A DNA stretch of 64,000 nucleotides from Pseudomonadota bacterium (GTDB taxonomy: Bacteria; Desulfobacterota; Desulfobulbia; Desulfobulbales; Desulfocapsaceae). The stretch spans positions 1-64,000 of the forward strand of contig JAHJLI010000192.1 of the NCBI GenBank assembly GCA_018821785.1. Direction: 5' to 3'. Positions within the stretch are counted from its first letter, which is position 1. Each line of letters begins with the position of its first letter. The notes under the pieces are model-generated. The model saw only the letters and a list, made by a program, of their open reading frames with translations, was not told the origin of the DNA and ran no database searches. Positions 52,782 through 61,237 of this stretch are shown piece by piece. The translations under genes were made by a program, and so were the position numbers.

Positions 52782-54635
52782 AGTAGTCTTCGGCAGAGAA
52801 ACTGTTGCCACTGTGCCGCCGGCAGTGCCATCCTGGATAATGAAGCGGCCGCCATGTCCCTGGATAATTTGATCAACCAGGGCAAGACCCAAACCGTTGC
52901 CGTAGGTCTTGGTTGTGAAGAAGGGATCCTTGACATGGGGGAGGGCATCTGCCGGAATACCTGGCCCAGAATCGATCACTGAAATTGTGACAAAGGCATC
53001 TTCTTCTTGAGCGGTTATTTGAAGAGTACCGCCGTTTGGCATTGCTTCGACGCTGTTTTTAATAAGGTGGAGAAATGCTTGGCGGATTTTATTTTCATTT
53101 ACCGGAAGTGATGGGCCGGGACCATCAAGATCCAAAGTGTACTCGATATTGTTTTGTTTCATTGCCATGTAAAAGATCATCATACTTTTACGAATGATGG
53201 AGAAGATTGACTGATTCTCCAGGGTGAATTCTTTCTCCTCGACATAACTGAACAGATCTTCGAGTATAGTTTCAATTTTATTGGTTTCTTGGGTAATTAC
53301 GTTGAGAAAATTACATACATATTGATCGGTTACCCTCTTGGCAAGAAGGCGTGAAGTGCCGCCGATTGAGGTGAGGGGGTTTCTGATGCCATGCAGCAGT
53401 TGTGCCGACATATGGCCGACCGCTGCAGTGCGCTCCGCTTCTATCAACAAATCTTTATTTTTTTCAAGCTCCTGGGTAACCATCTCCAGAGCAGCTATTT
53501 TCTCGGCCATTGTTTCGTAGAGTCGACTGTGCTCAATAGCCAGGCTGGCCTGACTGGCAAATATTTTAAGACTGCTGATATCCTCCACGGTTATCGGTTT
53601 TCCGGTAATGTAATTGTCGACAATCATTACCCCCAGAGCTTTTCCCGGCGCATACAACGGCACCACAACAAAGGAAGATTCCCCGAGGATACGAATCAGA
53701 TCCTCGGGTACCCTGCAATTTTCGGCTATGCCATTTTGCACATGGATCGATTCATTGGTGCGACTGGCATGGATGAGCACGTGATCTTGTTCTTCTTGTG
53801 AGACTCGCAGGGACTTAACGATTTGGTTGACCCCTATATCGTCATTGATCGCTCTTTCATGTATGTCTTCAAGGATATCGTCAAGTTGCAAGCCTTTCTC
53901 CTTGATGGAACTCCACACTCGCCCGGCTTCTTCCCTTGAGGATGGGCCAATTGCTAACTTTCCTTCGAGATAACCGTTAGTTGTGTTAAAAAGGGCAAGG
54001 AAAGCCCGATTGAATCGTAAGCCATCCTCAGAGGTAATACCTACCAAAATCGCCTGCAGGATGCCGCGCAGTTCCACGGTATTCAGGTAGGCTGTGTTCA
54101 TCTTCAGATTCAGATGGTGTAAAAAACGCATCCGAGCGTTGGCATTTTGCAGCTCTTGCTGGAATAAACGGCTGTTAATGGTCAGTCGTCTTTTCTGCAA
54201 AGTGCTCTGGACGGTATGGCTGAACTGCTTTATATTGACAGGTTTGGTCAAATAGTCATCAGCACCATGGCGCAAACAGCTGAGAGCGACCTGTATATCG
54301 GTTGTGCCGGTAACCATAATTACCGCGAGGTCGGGATGATTCGGGGCAATATCTTTTAGGATCTCATTGCCATTCTGATCAGGTAATTCGATGTCGAGGA
54401 GAACCAGAGCGATCTTCCGGGTATTCAGGAGTTGATAGAATTCATGAGCATTTCCAGCGCGTACGACCGCAAGACCTTGGCTGGTAAGGTAGTGGGACAG
54501 GAGCAGGACAATCTCCGGTGAGTCGTCAACAACTGCTACAACTTCCTCAGGGCCAAGAAGGTCAGGGGCCGATAGCGACGTTACGGTATGCAGAGGAAGG
54601 AGAATTTCATCCATAAGTGTTCCCGGAAAATTCAA
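52764..54635 (-). CDS. Receiver-GAF-histidine kinase hybrid
   Basis: The product has 623 residues; ATG 54614 is an alternative start. The N-terminal receiver has VVDDSPEIVLLL and phospho-acceptor Asp81 in LVLLDIELPDQNGNEIL. A helical linker is followed by a GAF domain (about 220-380). The kinase core has AAVGHMSAQLLHGIRNPLTS with the phospho-His, N-box AFLHLIKNSVEAMPNGG, VIDSGPGIP and FFTTKTYGNGLGLALVDQII. There is no membrane segment, so it is cytoplasmic. An upstream kinase may phosphorylate the receiver. No partner regulator is adjacent. Confidence 0.88.
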   Translation of the reverse strand: MNFPGTLMDEILLPLHTVTSLSAPDLLGPEEVVAVVDDSPEIVLLLSHYLTSQGLAVVRAGNAHEFYQLLNTRKIALVLLDIELPDQNGNEILKDIAPNHPDLAVIMVTGTTDIQVALSCLRHGADDYLTKPVNIKQFSHTVQSTLQKRRLTINSRLFQQELQNANARMRFLHHLNLKMNTAYLNTVELRGILQAILVGITSEDGLRFNRAFLALFNTTNGYLEGKLAIGPSSREEAGRVWSSIKEKGLQLDDILEDIHERAINDDIGVNQIVKSLRVSQEEQDHVLIHASRTNESIHVQNGIAENCRVPEDLIRILGESSFVVVPLYAPGKALGVMIVDNYITGKPITVEDISSLKIFASQASLAIEHSRLYETMAEKIAALEMVTQELEKNKDLLIEAERTAAVGHMSAQLLHGIRNPLTSIGGTSRLLAKRVTDQYVCNFLNVITQETNKIETILEDLFSYVEEKEFTLENQSIFSIIRKSMMIFYMAMKQNNIEYTLDLDGPGPSLPVNENKIRQAFLHLIKNSVEAMPNGGTLQITAQEEDAFVTISVIDSGPGIPADALPHVKDPFFTTKTYGNGLGLALVDQIIQGHGGRFIIQDGTAGGTVATVSLPKTTSSPTS

Positions 54636-54943
54636 AAGTATATTCGCTTAAGGCCGATACACGAAATTCGTTATCTTACACCTTGAAGTCAGGCGATTAA
54701 AGAAACTGTCGCATGATTTGTTTTAGCAAAAATTACTACCTTCTGCAAAAGTATTCACTCAGATTCGCGTCAAGTAACGCCTGGCTCATTAATGTGCCTC
54801 CTTTTCTGATGCCGGTGCATAAATGAACAGGCGATGCAAACAACTTGGAGGCATTTCGTCGGAAATGGTGAGAATCACATTACCCTGTTTGGGATTCTGT
54901 TGTATAGTGCGCCTCTGAATTCGCAAAGTGGGAAAGACTGACA

Positions 54944-56929
54944 ATGATGGATCTTCATGACATTTTTAAAGCGGGTGGGGCACTGTCCGAGGGCTTGGCG
55001 AATTTTGAGCCCCGGGCGGGACAGCGGGGCATGGCTGAAGCAGTTGCCGCCGTCTTAAGACCCGCTGCGACCAGTGAGGAATACACCGAGGGGGCGGCGC
55101 AAGTACTCGTTGTCGAAGCCGAGACCGGTATCGGCAAGACCCTGGCGTATCTTATCCCGGCTGTCTTGTCAGGCAAAAGAGTGGTGGTGTCCACGGCAAC
55201 TTTGAATCTCCAGGATCAGATAATCGAAAAGGATATTCCACTGGTTGCTCGCATTCTCGGGCAGGATGTTCCTGCCCTTTGCCTTAAAGGCAGGCAAAAT
55301 TATCTGTGCCTATATCGCTGGTATCAATTTCGGAGTAACCCGCAACTGTCGCTTTTTGCCGAGCCGTGGGTTGCAAAAATCGACACGTGGTTGCAGCATA
55401 CCGCCACTGGTGATCGGGCCGAACTTGATTGGCTTGGCGAAAAATCGGGGCTCTGGCCTAAGGTATCCTGCCACAGCAATCAGTGTCTCGGTGGGGATTG
55501 CCCTGAATCGACGGGGTGTTTTATCAATCAATTACGCAAACAGGCAGGATCTTGCCGGTTGATTGTTGTCAATCACCACCTGTTTTTTTCTGATCTTGCC
55601 CTCAGGAAGGCTGGTTTTGGTGAAGTGCTACCGCGTTATGAAGCGGTGATTTTTGATGAGGCGCATCATCTCGAAAATGTTGCCTCGGCATTTTTCGGCA
55701 AGAGTTTCAGCCACTATCAGTTGATCGATCTGCTTGGTGATATCGAACTTCAGGCCAAGGCTGATCTTCTTCCTGCTTTGGCTGAACGGTTGCTGCCGCT
55801 GCAGAGCGGCCTGAAGCAGCGGGCAGATGCTTTTATGCAAATCTTTCCCCTCCATGTCGGCAGATTTCATCTTGAGCCGCTGATTCAGGAGATGTCAAGA
55901 GACCACTGGGCTGAAGAGATTGACCTGCTCTCTGCCGGGATTGCAAGGCTTATCGACTGTCTCAAGGGCATGGATGGGCAGGGGGAGGGTTGGCTGCATC
56001 TTGCCGGCAGGGCGCATGAACTGAACTGTGCTTTGCGCGAGATTGCCCTTTTTGACGGCAATAACAATCAAGATCATGTTTACTGGTATGAAAAAAGAGA
56101 ACGCTCGATTGCTCTTTCTGCAACTCCGATAAAGGTCGCCGAAGAACTGCGTCAACATCTGTATGCCTCGGTGAATGCATGTGTTTTGACTTCAGCCACC
56201 CTCTCCTCCGGCGGTTCGTTTGCCTACATCAAAGAGCGGTTGGGGGTGGAAGATGCGGTTGAGTGTTTGAAGTACCGGTCACCTTTTGATTATGCTGGCC
56301 GGACGCTGCTGTATATCCCCGAGGCTGGGTTTCCTGAACCGGCGGCAGAGGAATTTTCAAAAAGTGTTTGTGCTCGCATTCTCGACATCTTACGATTGAG
56401 CGAGGGGCGAGCCCTCATTCTTTGTACCAGTTATAAAGGTATGGACACCTTGGCGGCATTTCTCGATATGCGGCTGGATTACCCTATTCTTGTTCAGGGA
56501 ACTGCGTCTCGGAATTCATTACTCAAAAGTTTTCGCGAAGAAACCCACTCGGTCTTGCTGGCGACCGCAAGTTTTTGGGAAGGTGTTGATGTCGTAGGTG
56601 AGGCGCTCAGTTGCGTTATAATAGACAAACTGCCCTTTGAGGTGCCCAGTGATCCGGTGATTCAGGCCCGGATTGCTCGCATCAAGGATGAAGGTGGAAA
56701 CCCCTTTTATGATTTTCAGGTGCCACGAGCGATACTGGCCCTGCGTCAGGGTGTCGGCCGCTTGATACGTTCATCGGCCGACCGAGGGCTTATTGCCATC
56801 ATGGATGTTCGCCTTTTCACCAAGGGCTATGGGCGAGCTTTTCTGAAAAGTCTGCCGGCATCGCCGGTAACAAGAGACCTGGAAGATATCACAGCATTTT
56901 TTCAAACAGTCGATACCCTTGCCAGGTGA
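54944..56929 (+). CDS. DinG-like iron-sulfur DNA helicase (XPD/Rad3 family)
   Basis: The product has 661 residues. Walker A lies in VEAETGIGKTLAYLIPA and the DEAH box in AVIFDEAHHLENVA. The iron-sulfur cysteines are in GRQNYLC and CHSNQCLGGDC plus GCF. C-terminal helicase motifs include VLTSATLSSGGSFAYIKERL, LATASFWEGVDVVGEAL and LRQGVGRLIRSSADRG. It is a 5'-3' ATP-dependent helicase that resolves R-loops or repair intermediates. Translation may start at 54944 or 54947. The stop overlaps the GTG start of the prenyl synthase, so the genes form an operon. The gap 54636-54943 shows nothing notable. Confidence 0.9.
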   Translation: MMDLHDIFKAGGALSEGLANFEPRAGQRGMAEAVAAVLRPAATSEEYTEGAAQVLVVEAETGIGKTLAYLIPAVLSGKRVVVSTATLNLQDQIIEKDIPLVARILGQDVPALCLKGRQNYLCLYRWYQFRSNPQLSLFAEPWVAKIDTWLQHTATGDRAELDWLGEKSGLWPKVSCHSNQCLGGDCPESTGCFINQLRKQAGSCRLIVVNHHLFFSDLALRKAGFGEVLPRYEAVIFDEAHHLENVASAFFGKSFSHYQLIDLLGDIELQAKADLLPALAERLLPLQSGLKQRADAFMQIFPLHVGRFHLEPLIQEMSRDHWAEEIDLLSAGIARLIDCLKGMDGQGEGWLHLAGRAHELNCALREIALFDGNNNQDHVYWYEKRERSIALSATPIKVAEELRQHLYASVNACVLTSATLSSGGSFAYIKERLGVEDAVECLKYRSPFDYAGRTLLYIPEAGFPEPAAEEFSKSVCARILDILRLSEGRALILCTSYKGMDTLAAFLDMRLDYPILVQGTASRNSLLKSFREETHSVLLATASFWEGVDVVGEALSCVIIDKLPFEVPSDPVIQARIARIKDEGGNPFYDFQVPRAILALRQGVGRLIRSSADRGLIAIMDVRLFTKGYGRAFLKSLPASPVTRDLEDITAFFQTVDTLAR

Positions 56930-57951
56930 GATTACAAGAGAAGAGAAACTTTATGGTTCAGGTTGAAACGTTCATTGCCGCTGTCAGATCGGAGGCAGCG
57001 AAAATTGATGAATATATGCGGGCCGATCTTGCCCGCCTGGAACCGGCAACCGACAAGTTGCTGCTTGAGGTTCTTGACTACGGGCTCTTTAACGGTGGAA
57101 AACGTATTCGCCCACTCCTGGTGGTTTTTTCCTCAAGGCTATGCGGCAACGGGGATGACGATGTGTACCGCCTGGGCAGTGCCTTCGAGTATCTGCATGC
57201 CGCCACCTTGTTCCATGACGATATAATTGACAACTCGGAAACTCGTCGTGGCAAGAAGTCGGTGCACACACAATTCGGCACTGTCGCCGCCATTCTGGCC
57301 GGGGACTTTCTCCACGCTCTGGCCATGTCGACGGTCGGCAGATTTGCAGGGAGCAAAGGGCTGGAGATCTTCTGCAATGCCACCACCGGCATGGTTGACG
57401 GTGAATTCATGCAGCTCCGCAATGCCACCAAGCATAACCTTTCCGAACCGGAATATTATGATGCGATCATGATGAAGACCGGCCTGCTTATTGCCGCAGC
57501 ATGCGAGATAGGGGCAATCTATGGTGGCGGGACGTCTGAACAGGTCAAGGCACTGCGAGACTACGGCGTAAATTTAGGCTGCGCCTTCCAGATCATCGAC
57601 GACCTTCTTGACTATCTGGGTGACCCGAATAAAACCGGCAAGGCGGTAGGCAATGATCTGATTGAAGGCAAGGTTACCCTGCCGCTCATCCTCGCCCTCA
57701 ACGGCGCGGCAGAAAAGGACAGGGAGAGGTTGTTGACAATTCTTGCCACCAGGGAAGAAAGAGCAGTGGGTGTTCAGGAGGTGTCGGCAATTATTGAGGG
57801 CGTTGGCGGTTTTACCGCAGCCAGAAAAAAAGCAGTTGCCGCCGTTGCAAATGCCATAACCGTTTTGCAGGTCTTCTCGGAACCTGCCAACCATTATGAA
57901 AGAAATGTCTTGGAAGGCCTTGCCCGTTATGTTCTGACAAGAGATAAGTAA
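56926..57951 (+). CDS. ispB: Polyprenyl diphosphate synthase (octaprenyl type)
   Basis: The product has 341 residues from GTG 56926, which overlaps the dinG stop; ATG 56953 is an alternative start. The two Asp-rich motifs are FHDDIIDNSETRRG and FQIIDDLLDYLGD. NGGKRIRPLLVVFSSRL and VDGEFMQLRNATK are also typical. It condenses isopentenyl diphosphate onto allylic primers to make the quinone side chain. Chain length cannot be read by eye, so the name ispB is by similarity. Confidence 0.88.
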   Translation: MRLQEKRNFMVQVETFIAAVRSEAAKIDEYMRADLARLEPATDKLLLEVLDYGLFNGGKRIRPLLVVFSSRLCGNGDDDVYRLGSAFEYLHAATLFHDDIIDNSETRRGKKSVHTQFGTVAAILAGDFLHALAMSTVGRFAGSKGLEIFCNATTGMVDGEFMQLRNATKHNLSEPEYYDAIMMKTGLLIAAACEIGAIYGGGTSEQVKALRDYGVNLGCAFQIIDDLLDYLGDPNKTGKAVGNDLIEGKVTLPLILALNGAAEKDRERLLTILATREERAVGVQEVSAIIEGVGGFTAARKKAVAAVANAITVLQVFSEPANHYERNVLEGLARYVLTRDK

Positions 57952-58026
57952 GCACAGTCACCCATTTTTCTTCAAATAAATTTTCTCTTCGACGAACTCT
58001 CTCGGCAGAGTAAAAAAGCACGGTAA

Positions 58027-58986
58027 ATGAATCCTCCCAAGAAAAAACGAACCCCCAAGAAGGCCAGGAACCGCAAAAAATCCAGTTCCTTCAACCTCAC
58101 AAGGTTTTTGTCTTATATCCTTTTGCTGCTGCTATTGACCTTTTCCGTCTGTGCCGTCGGCTATGTGATCTTTTTCCGGACGGTTGTAGCCCAGGAAATA
58201 CCCCCAGCCCTTGGCGCCGCCATAATCTTTGAGGAACCAGATCCACCAGTTCGTAAGGAAGAACTGAAAGTTCAGCAGATAGAAAAAAAGCTCGAAGCGC
58301 CCGAAGAGAAAGCCGCCAGGCTAAAGGCGGAATTGCCAAAGGTGGCCATCATATTCGATGATATGGGCTATAGTGAGGCCATAGGCGAACAATTGCTTAA
58401 GTTCCCCCTTGAGGTAACCTACTCATTCTTGCCCTTTGCCCCACATACCAGAAAACTCGAGAGACTTGCCCACCGCGCTGGGAAAACCGTGTTCCTTCAC
58501 CTGCCCCTTGAACCCAAAGACAGTGCATTCAACCCTGGGCCGGGTGCCATTTTTCTCAAGGATTCTCCTGAGGCGCAGCGAGAAAAAATTGCACAATGCC
58601 TGCAGGAAGTACCACACGCCATTGGCATAAATAACCATATGGGGTCGGCTTTCACCGAGGACAGACCGGCCATGACCAATATTATCCAAGAATTGAAGGA
58701 ACGCTCCTTGATGTTTGTCGATAGCTATACAACACCTGGAACCGTCGGCCTGCAGGTCGCTCGTCAAACGGCGGTGAAAAGCTTCCGCAGAAGCGTTTTC
58801 CTCGACAATGTCCTTGATGAGGAAAAAATTTGCAACAAACTCGAACAACTGGTTATAATATCGGAGAAACATGGCAGGGCGATAGGGATCGCCCATCCTC
58901 ATCGAGAAACTATGAGCGCGATTACGCGGTGCGGAGAGAAATATTTGGCTCGGGTGCAGTATGTCGGGGTGCGGGATGTGCTCTAG
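58027..58986 (+). CDS. Divergent polysaccharide deacetylase (YibQ-like)
   Basis: The product has 319 residues. A basic N-terminus and one membrane helix (FLSYILLLLLLTFSVCAVGYV) anchor a periplasmic domain. It starts LPKVAIIFDDMGYSEAIGEQLL and continues VTYSFLPFAPHTRKLERLA, VFLHLPLEPKDSAFNPG and GINNHMGSAFTEDR, ending GIAHPHRETMSAI. These are the motifs of the divergent deacetylase family (Polysacc_deac_2), with metal-ligand Asp and His retained. The substrate is unknown. A truncated transposase begins immediately at its 3' end. Confidence 0.88.
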   Translation: MNPPKKKRTPKKARNRKKSSSFNLTRFLSYILLLLLLTFSVCAVGYVIFFRTVVAQEIPPALGAAIIFEEPDPPVRKEELKVQQIEKKLEAPEEKAARLKAELPKVAIIFDDMGYSEAIGEQLLKFPLEVTYSFLPFAPHTRKLERLAHRAGKTVFLHLPLEPKDSAFNPGPGAIFLKDSPEAQREKIAQCLQEVPHAIGINNHMGSAFTEDRPAMTNIIQELKERSLMFVDSYTTPGTVGLQVARQTAVKSFRRSVFLDNVLDEEKICNKLEQLVIISEKHGRAIGIAHPHRETMSAITRCGEKYLARVQYVGVRDVL

Positions 58987-59428
58987 CAATCTGAAAATCT
59001 GTGGAGAAGCCCACAGACTGTATACCAGAAGAGTAAATTTTCGTGAAAAAGCGAGAGGCTATTTATTCCAGGGGCGTTTTTTTTCTTGTCCCCTTGATCA
59101 TGGTCACCTTTATTCGGCTGTTCGTTATGTTGAAAGAAATCCGGTACGAGCCAAGATTGCAAGAAACGCCTGGGATCACAAGTGGTCGAGCGCTGCCTAT
59201 CATGCTGGCTTGGTATCAAGCGATATTTTGGTGATCGACACTGATTTATTAAATGAGATTAATGATTGGAAAAATTATCTGTCAGAGGGCGATAGCGAAG
59301 TTGAGAATATCAGGTTAACAACTCGTACAGGTCGCCCATTGGGGTCGCAAACCTTTTTAAAAATTGCAGAGAAGACAACTCAAAGAGAGTTGCAACCCGG
59401 TAAATCCGGTCGGCCGAGAAAGAATTAG
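58961..59428 (+). pseudogene. 5'-truncated REP-associated tyrosine transposase (RAYT)
   Basis: The frame overlaps the deacetylase end; transposase homology begins at about 59010 with EAHRLYTRRVNFREKARGYL. It continues FQGRFFSCPLDHGHL, AVRYVERNPVRAK with the catalytic Tyr, and WSSAAYHAG, and ends TGRPLGSQTFLKI and GKSGRPRKN, the normal C-terminus. The N-terminal 80-90 residues, including the HUH motif, are missing, so it cannot be active. Its last 170 bp are repeated at 60317 and its last 124 bp at 62205, behind two toxin-antitoxin modules. Confidence 0.85.
59259..59428 (+). repeat. RAYT tail, copy 1 (in frame with the transposase fragment)
   Basis: This is the 3' end of the RAYT frame, up to its TAG. 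Copy 2 matches it over the whole length with, by eye, five substitutions and one deleted A. Copy 3 matches the last 124 bp with about five substitutions. Confidence 0.95.
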
Positions 59429-59466
59429 CATTGTGTTCCTATATTGTTCATAAGGCCTCAGAGACA

Positions 59467-59883
59467 GTGAATACAGCAAATCTAAATATTATCAAACAAT
59501 ACCTGAGGGACAACGGGGTTATCAAATTTGCCTACCTGTTCGGCTCGTGTGTAAGAAATGAGGATGGGCCTTTAAGCGATATTGATTTGGCGGTTTATCT
59601 TGATAATCGGGTTGATTTTTTTTCGACACGGTTGCTTTTTTTCGAAGAAATCAACCGATTGTTAAAAGGCCATCCTGTAGATCTTGTGGTTTTGAACAAT
59701 ACCTCATTAGTTTTGCAGTATGAGGCCATTAGGGATAGTATCATATTGAAAGAAGACAAAAAAAGACGCATCCTCTTTGAGACTGGTGTTCTTCGCGAGT
59801 ATCTCGATACAGAACCAATAAGAGCAGTTCATAGGCAGAAGTTGAAAAAGAGCTTTATCAAGGAGCATAGCCTTGGTCAATAA
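59467..59883 (+). CDS. mntA: MntA-type antitoxin nucleotidyltransferase
   Basis: GTG 59467 gives 138 residues; a TTG at 59431 is also possible. The minimal nucleotidyltransferase motif is complete: LFGSCVRNEDGPLSDIDLAV (GS-x10-DxD). In the MntA-HepT pairs studied, this enzyme attaches AMP residues to a Tyr of the HEPN toxin and so blocks it. The C-terminal helical part (RILFETGVLREYLD) is typical. It overlaps hepT by 11 bp and starts 38 bp after RAYT tail copy 1. Confidence 0.88.
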   Translation: MNTANLNIIKQYLRDNGVIKFAYLFGSCVRNEDGPLSDIDLAVYLDNRVDFFSTRLLFFEEINRLLKGHPVDLVVLNNTSLVLQYEAIRDSIILKEDKKRRILFETGVLREYLDTEPIRAVHRQKLKKSFIKEHSLGQ

Positions 59884-60286
59884 AAATGTGCTGACAGCTC
59901 GGCTCGAAAGATTGAGTGACTACCTCAAAATTCTTGAATTAGTCCAAAAATACGATTGCAGCCGTTTTCTAGAAGATCCATTCATTCATGGCACAGCAGA
60001 ACGCAATCTACACCTGGCTATTGAATGTTTACTCGATATTGGCAACCACATTATTGCCGACCGAGGGTATAAAAGACCCGAGAGTTATGCGGATGTCTTT
60101 GACATTCTGCATCAGAACCAGGTTATTGAAGACCAGCTCTTTAAAAACCTTATTGGTTTGGCTGCATTCCGCAATGTACTTGTTCATGATTATATGCATC
60201 TGGATCGATCAAGAGTTTATCAGATATTAAAAAATAAAACACAATATCTCAAACAGTTAGGGGCTCTTTTTGCCAGGATGCTTTAG
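59873..60286 (+). CDS. hepT: HepT-type HEPN toxin (DUF86)
   Basis: Translation starts at TTG 59873, with AAGGAG 7 nt upstream, giving 137 residues. The HEPN motif R-x4-H-x-Y is present as Arg100, His105 and Tyr107 in FRNVLVHDYM. Helical segments LERLSDYLKILELVQKY and AIECLLDIGNHIIA fit the family. It should be an endoribonuclease when free, with Tyr107 the target of MntA. It forms a two-gene operon with mntA, followed 30 bp later by RAYT tail copy 2. Confidence 0.9.
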   Translation: MVNKNVLTARLERLSDYLKILELVQKYDCSRFLEDPFIHGTAERNLHLAIECLLDIGNHIIADRGYKRPESYADVFDILHQNQVIEDQLFKNLIGLAAFRNVLVHDYMHLDRSRVYQILKNKTQYLKQLGALFARML

Positions 60287-60316
60287 CTTGACAACTGTCT
60301 GATCCCAAAATTTGAT

Positions 60317-60485
60317 TTAATGATTGGAAAACTTACCTGTCAGAAGGCGATAACGAAGTTGAGAATATCAGGTTAACAACTCGTACAGGTCTCCCATTGG
60401 GGTCGCAAACCTTTTTAAAATTGCAGAGAAGACAACTCAAAGAGAGTTGCAACCCGGTAAATCCGGTCGGCCGAGAAAGAATTAG
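60317..60485 (+). repeat. RAYT tail, copy 2
   Basis: This is a 169-bp direct repeat of 59259-59428, displaced behind hepT. One A is missing in the A5 run after CCTTTTT, so the frame is broken. Similarity continues weakly past the TAG (TATTGTGTCC). Confidence 0.95.
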
Positions 60486-60513
60486 TATTGTGTCCGTATT
60501 GCTTAAGAAGCAT

Positions 60514-60676
60514 TTTCCCCTCTATAGCGGGAATACCTTGCAGTACAACCTCTAAATCAGGACGAAGTTCGGTTTTTCCTTATATTTCCCCTTTATAGAG
60601 GGAAATATCATTGACAGATCTTTGTTTTACCCTAATATATAACATTGGAGCCATAATTCCCCTCTATAAAGGGTAT
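60514..60676. promoter_or_regulatory. Three phased palindromic operators of the hip module
   Basis: Three sites share TTCCC-N9-GGG(A/T)AT with spacer CTYTATARM: CCC begins at 60517, 60588 and 60659. The spacing is exactly 71 bp each time. The middle site is best, with 9-bp arms ATATTTCCC/GGGAAATAT (60582-60608). HipB is the obvious binder. Confidence 0.8.
60611..60638 (+). promoter_or_regulatory. Sigma-70 promoter of the hip module
   Basis: TTGACA (60611-60616) and TAATAT (60633-60638) are 16 bp apart and lie between operators 2 and 3. Confidence 0.7.
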
Positions 60677-60681
60677 CTAGC

Positions 60682-60921
60682 ATGCAAGACCTGTTGTCAG
60701 AAATAATACGATATCATAGAAAACGCAGCGGTCTCACTCAGATTCAGCTTGCTGAGCTGGCCGATGTTGGCAAGAATCTGGTCTATGAACTGGAGAGTGG
60801 TAAAAAAAGTGTACGGCTGTACAATTTAATTAAAATATTGCAGGTATTGAATATTGACCTCGACTTTAGCAGTCCACTTCGAGACAATTTTATCAGGGAA
60901 TATACAGATGCGAAAAGCTGA
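60682..60921 (+). CDS. hipB: HipB-type antitoxin (XRE family DNA-binding)
   Basis: The product has 79 residues with a Cro/C1-type helix-turn-helix: IIRYHRKRSGLTQIQLAELA, then VGKNLVYELESGKKSVRLYN and ILQVLNIDLDFSSP. It should bind the three palindromes upstream and repress the operon. Its 3' end overlaps hipS by 14 bp. In the known three-gene systems HipB mainly supports DNA binding and complex formation, while HipS does the neutralising. Confidence 0.9.
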   Translation: MQDLLSEIIRYHRKRSGLTQIQLAELADVGKNLVYELESGKKSVRLYNLIKILQVLNIDLDFSSPLRDNFIREYTDAKS

Positions 60922-61237
60922 TGTCTATTACCAGGCAATACTTGCAGGGCAGCTTGTAGAAGTGGAACCCGACAGCAAGTATCGATTTAAGTATGCGGAT
61001 GATTATAACGGCCCACCCATTTCTCTAACGATGCCTTTATCAAATCGCACCATTGATTTTAAGGGCTTTCCTCCTTTTTTCGATGGCCTGCTTCCGGAAG
61101 GATTTCAGCTGGAAGCCCTCATCCGACGAAAAAAAATAGATCGAAATGACAGGCTTGGCCAACTCATTCAGGTTGGTGCCGATACTGTCGGTGCGGTTAC
61201 CATTTTTGAACACCAACCCACTCTAACCCAAAAATGA
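60908..61237 (+). CDS. hipS: HipS-like antitoxin (HipA N-terminal subdomain as a separate protein)
   Basis: The start at 60908 gives 109 residues. The sequence matches the N-subdomain 1 of HipA: YRFKYADDYNGPPISLTMPL, GFPPFFDGLLPEG and RNDRLGQLIQVGADTVGAVT. In ordinary HipA this is fused to the kinase; here it ends at a stop overlapping the kinase start by ATGA. That is the layout of the HipBST systems described in pathogenic Escherichia coli, in which HipS neutralises HipT. The split is clean and in the expected place, so it is not a frameshift artefact. Confidence 0.88.
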   Translation: MRKADVYYQAILAGQLVEVEPDSKYRFKYADDYNGPPISLTMPLSNRTIDFKGFPPFFDGLLPEGFQLEALIRRKKIDRNDRLGQLIQVGADTVGAVTIFEHQPTLTQK

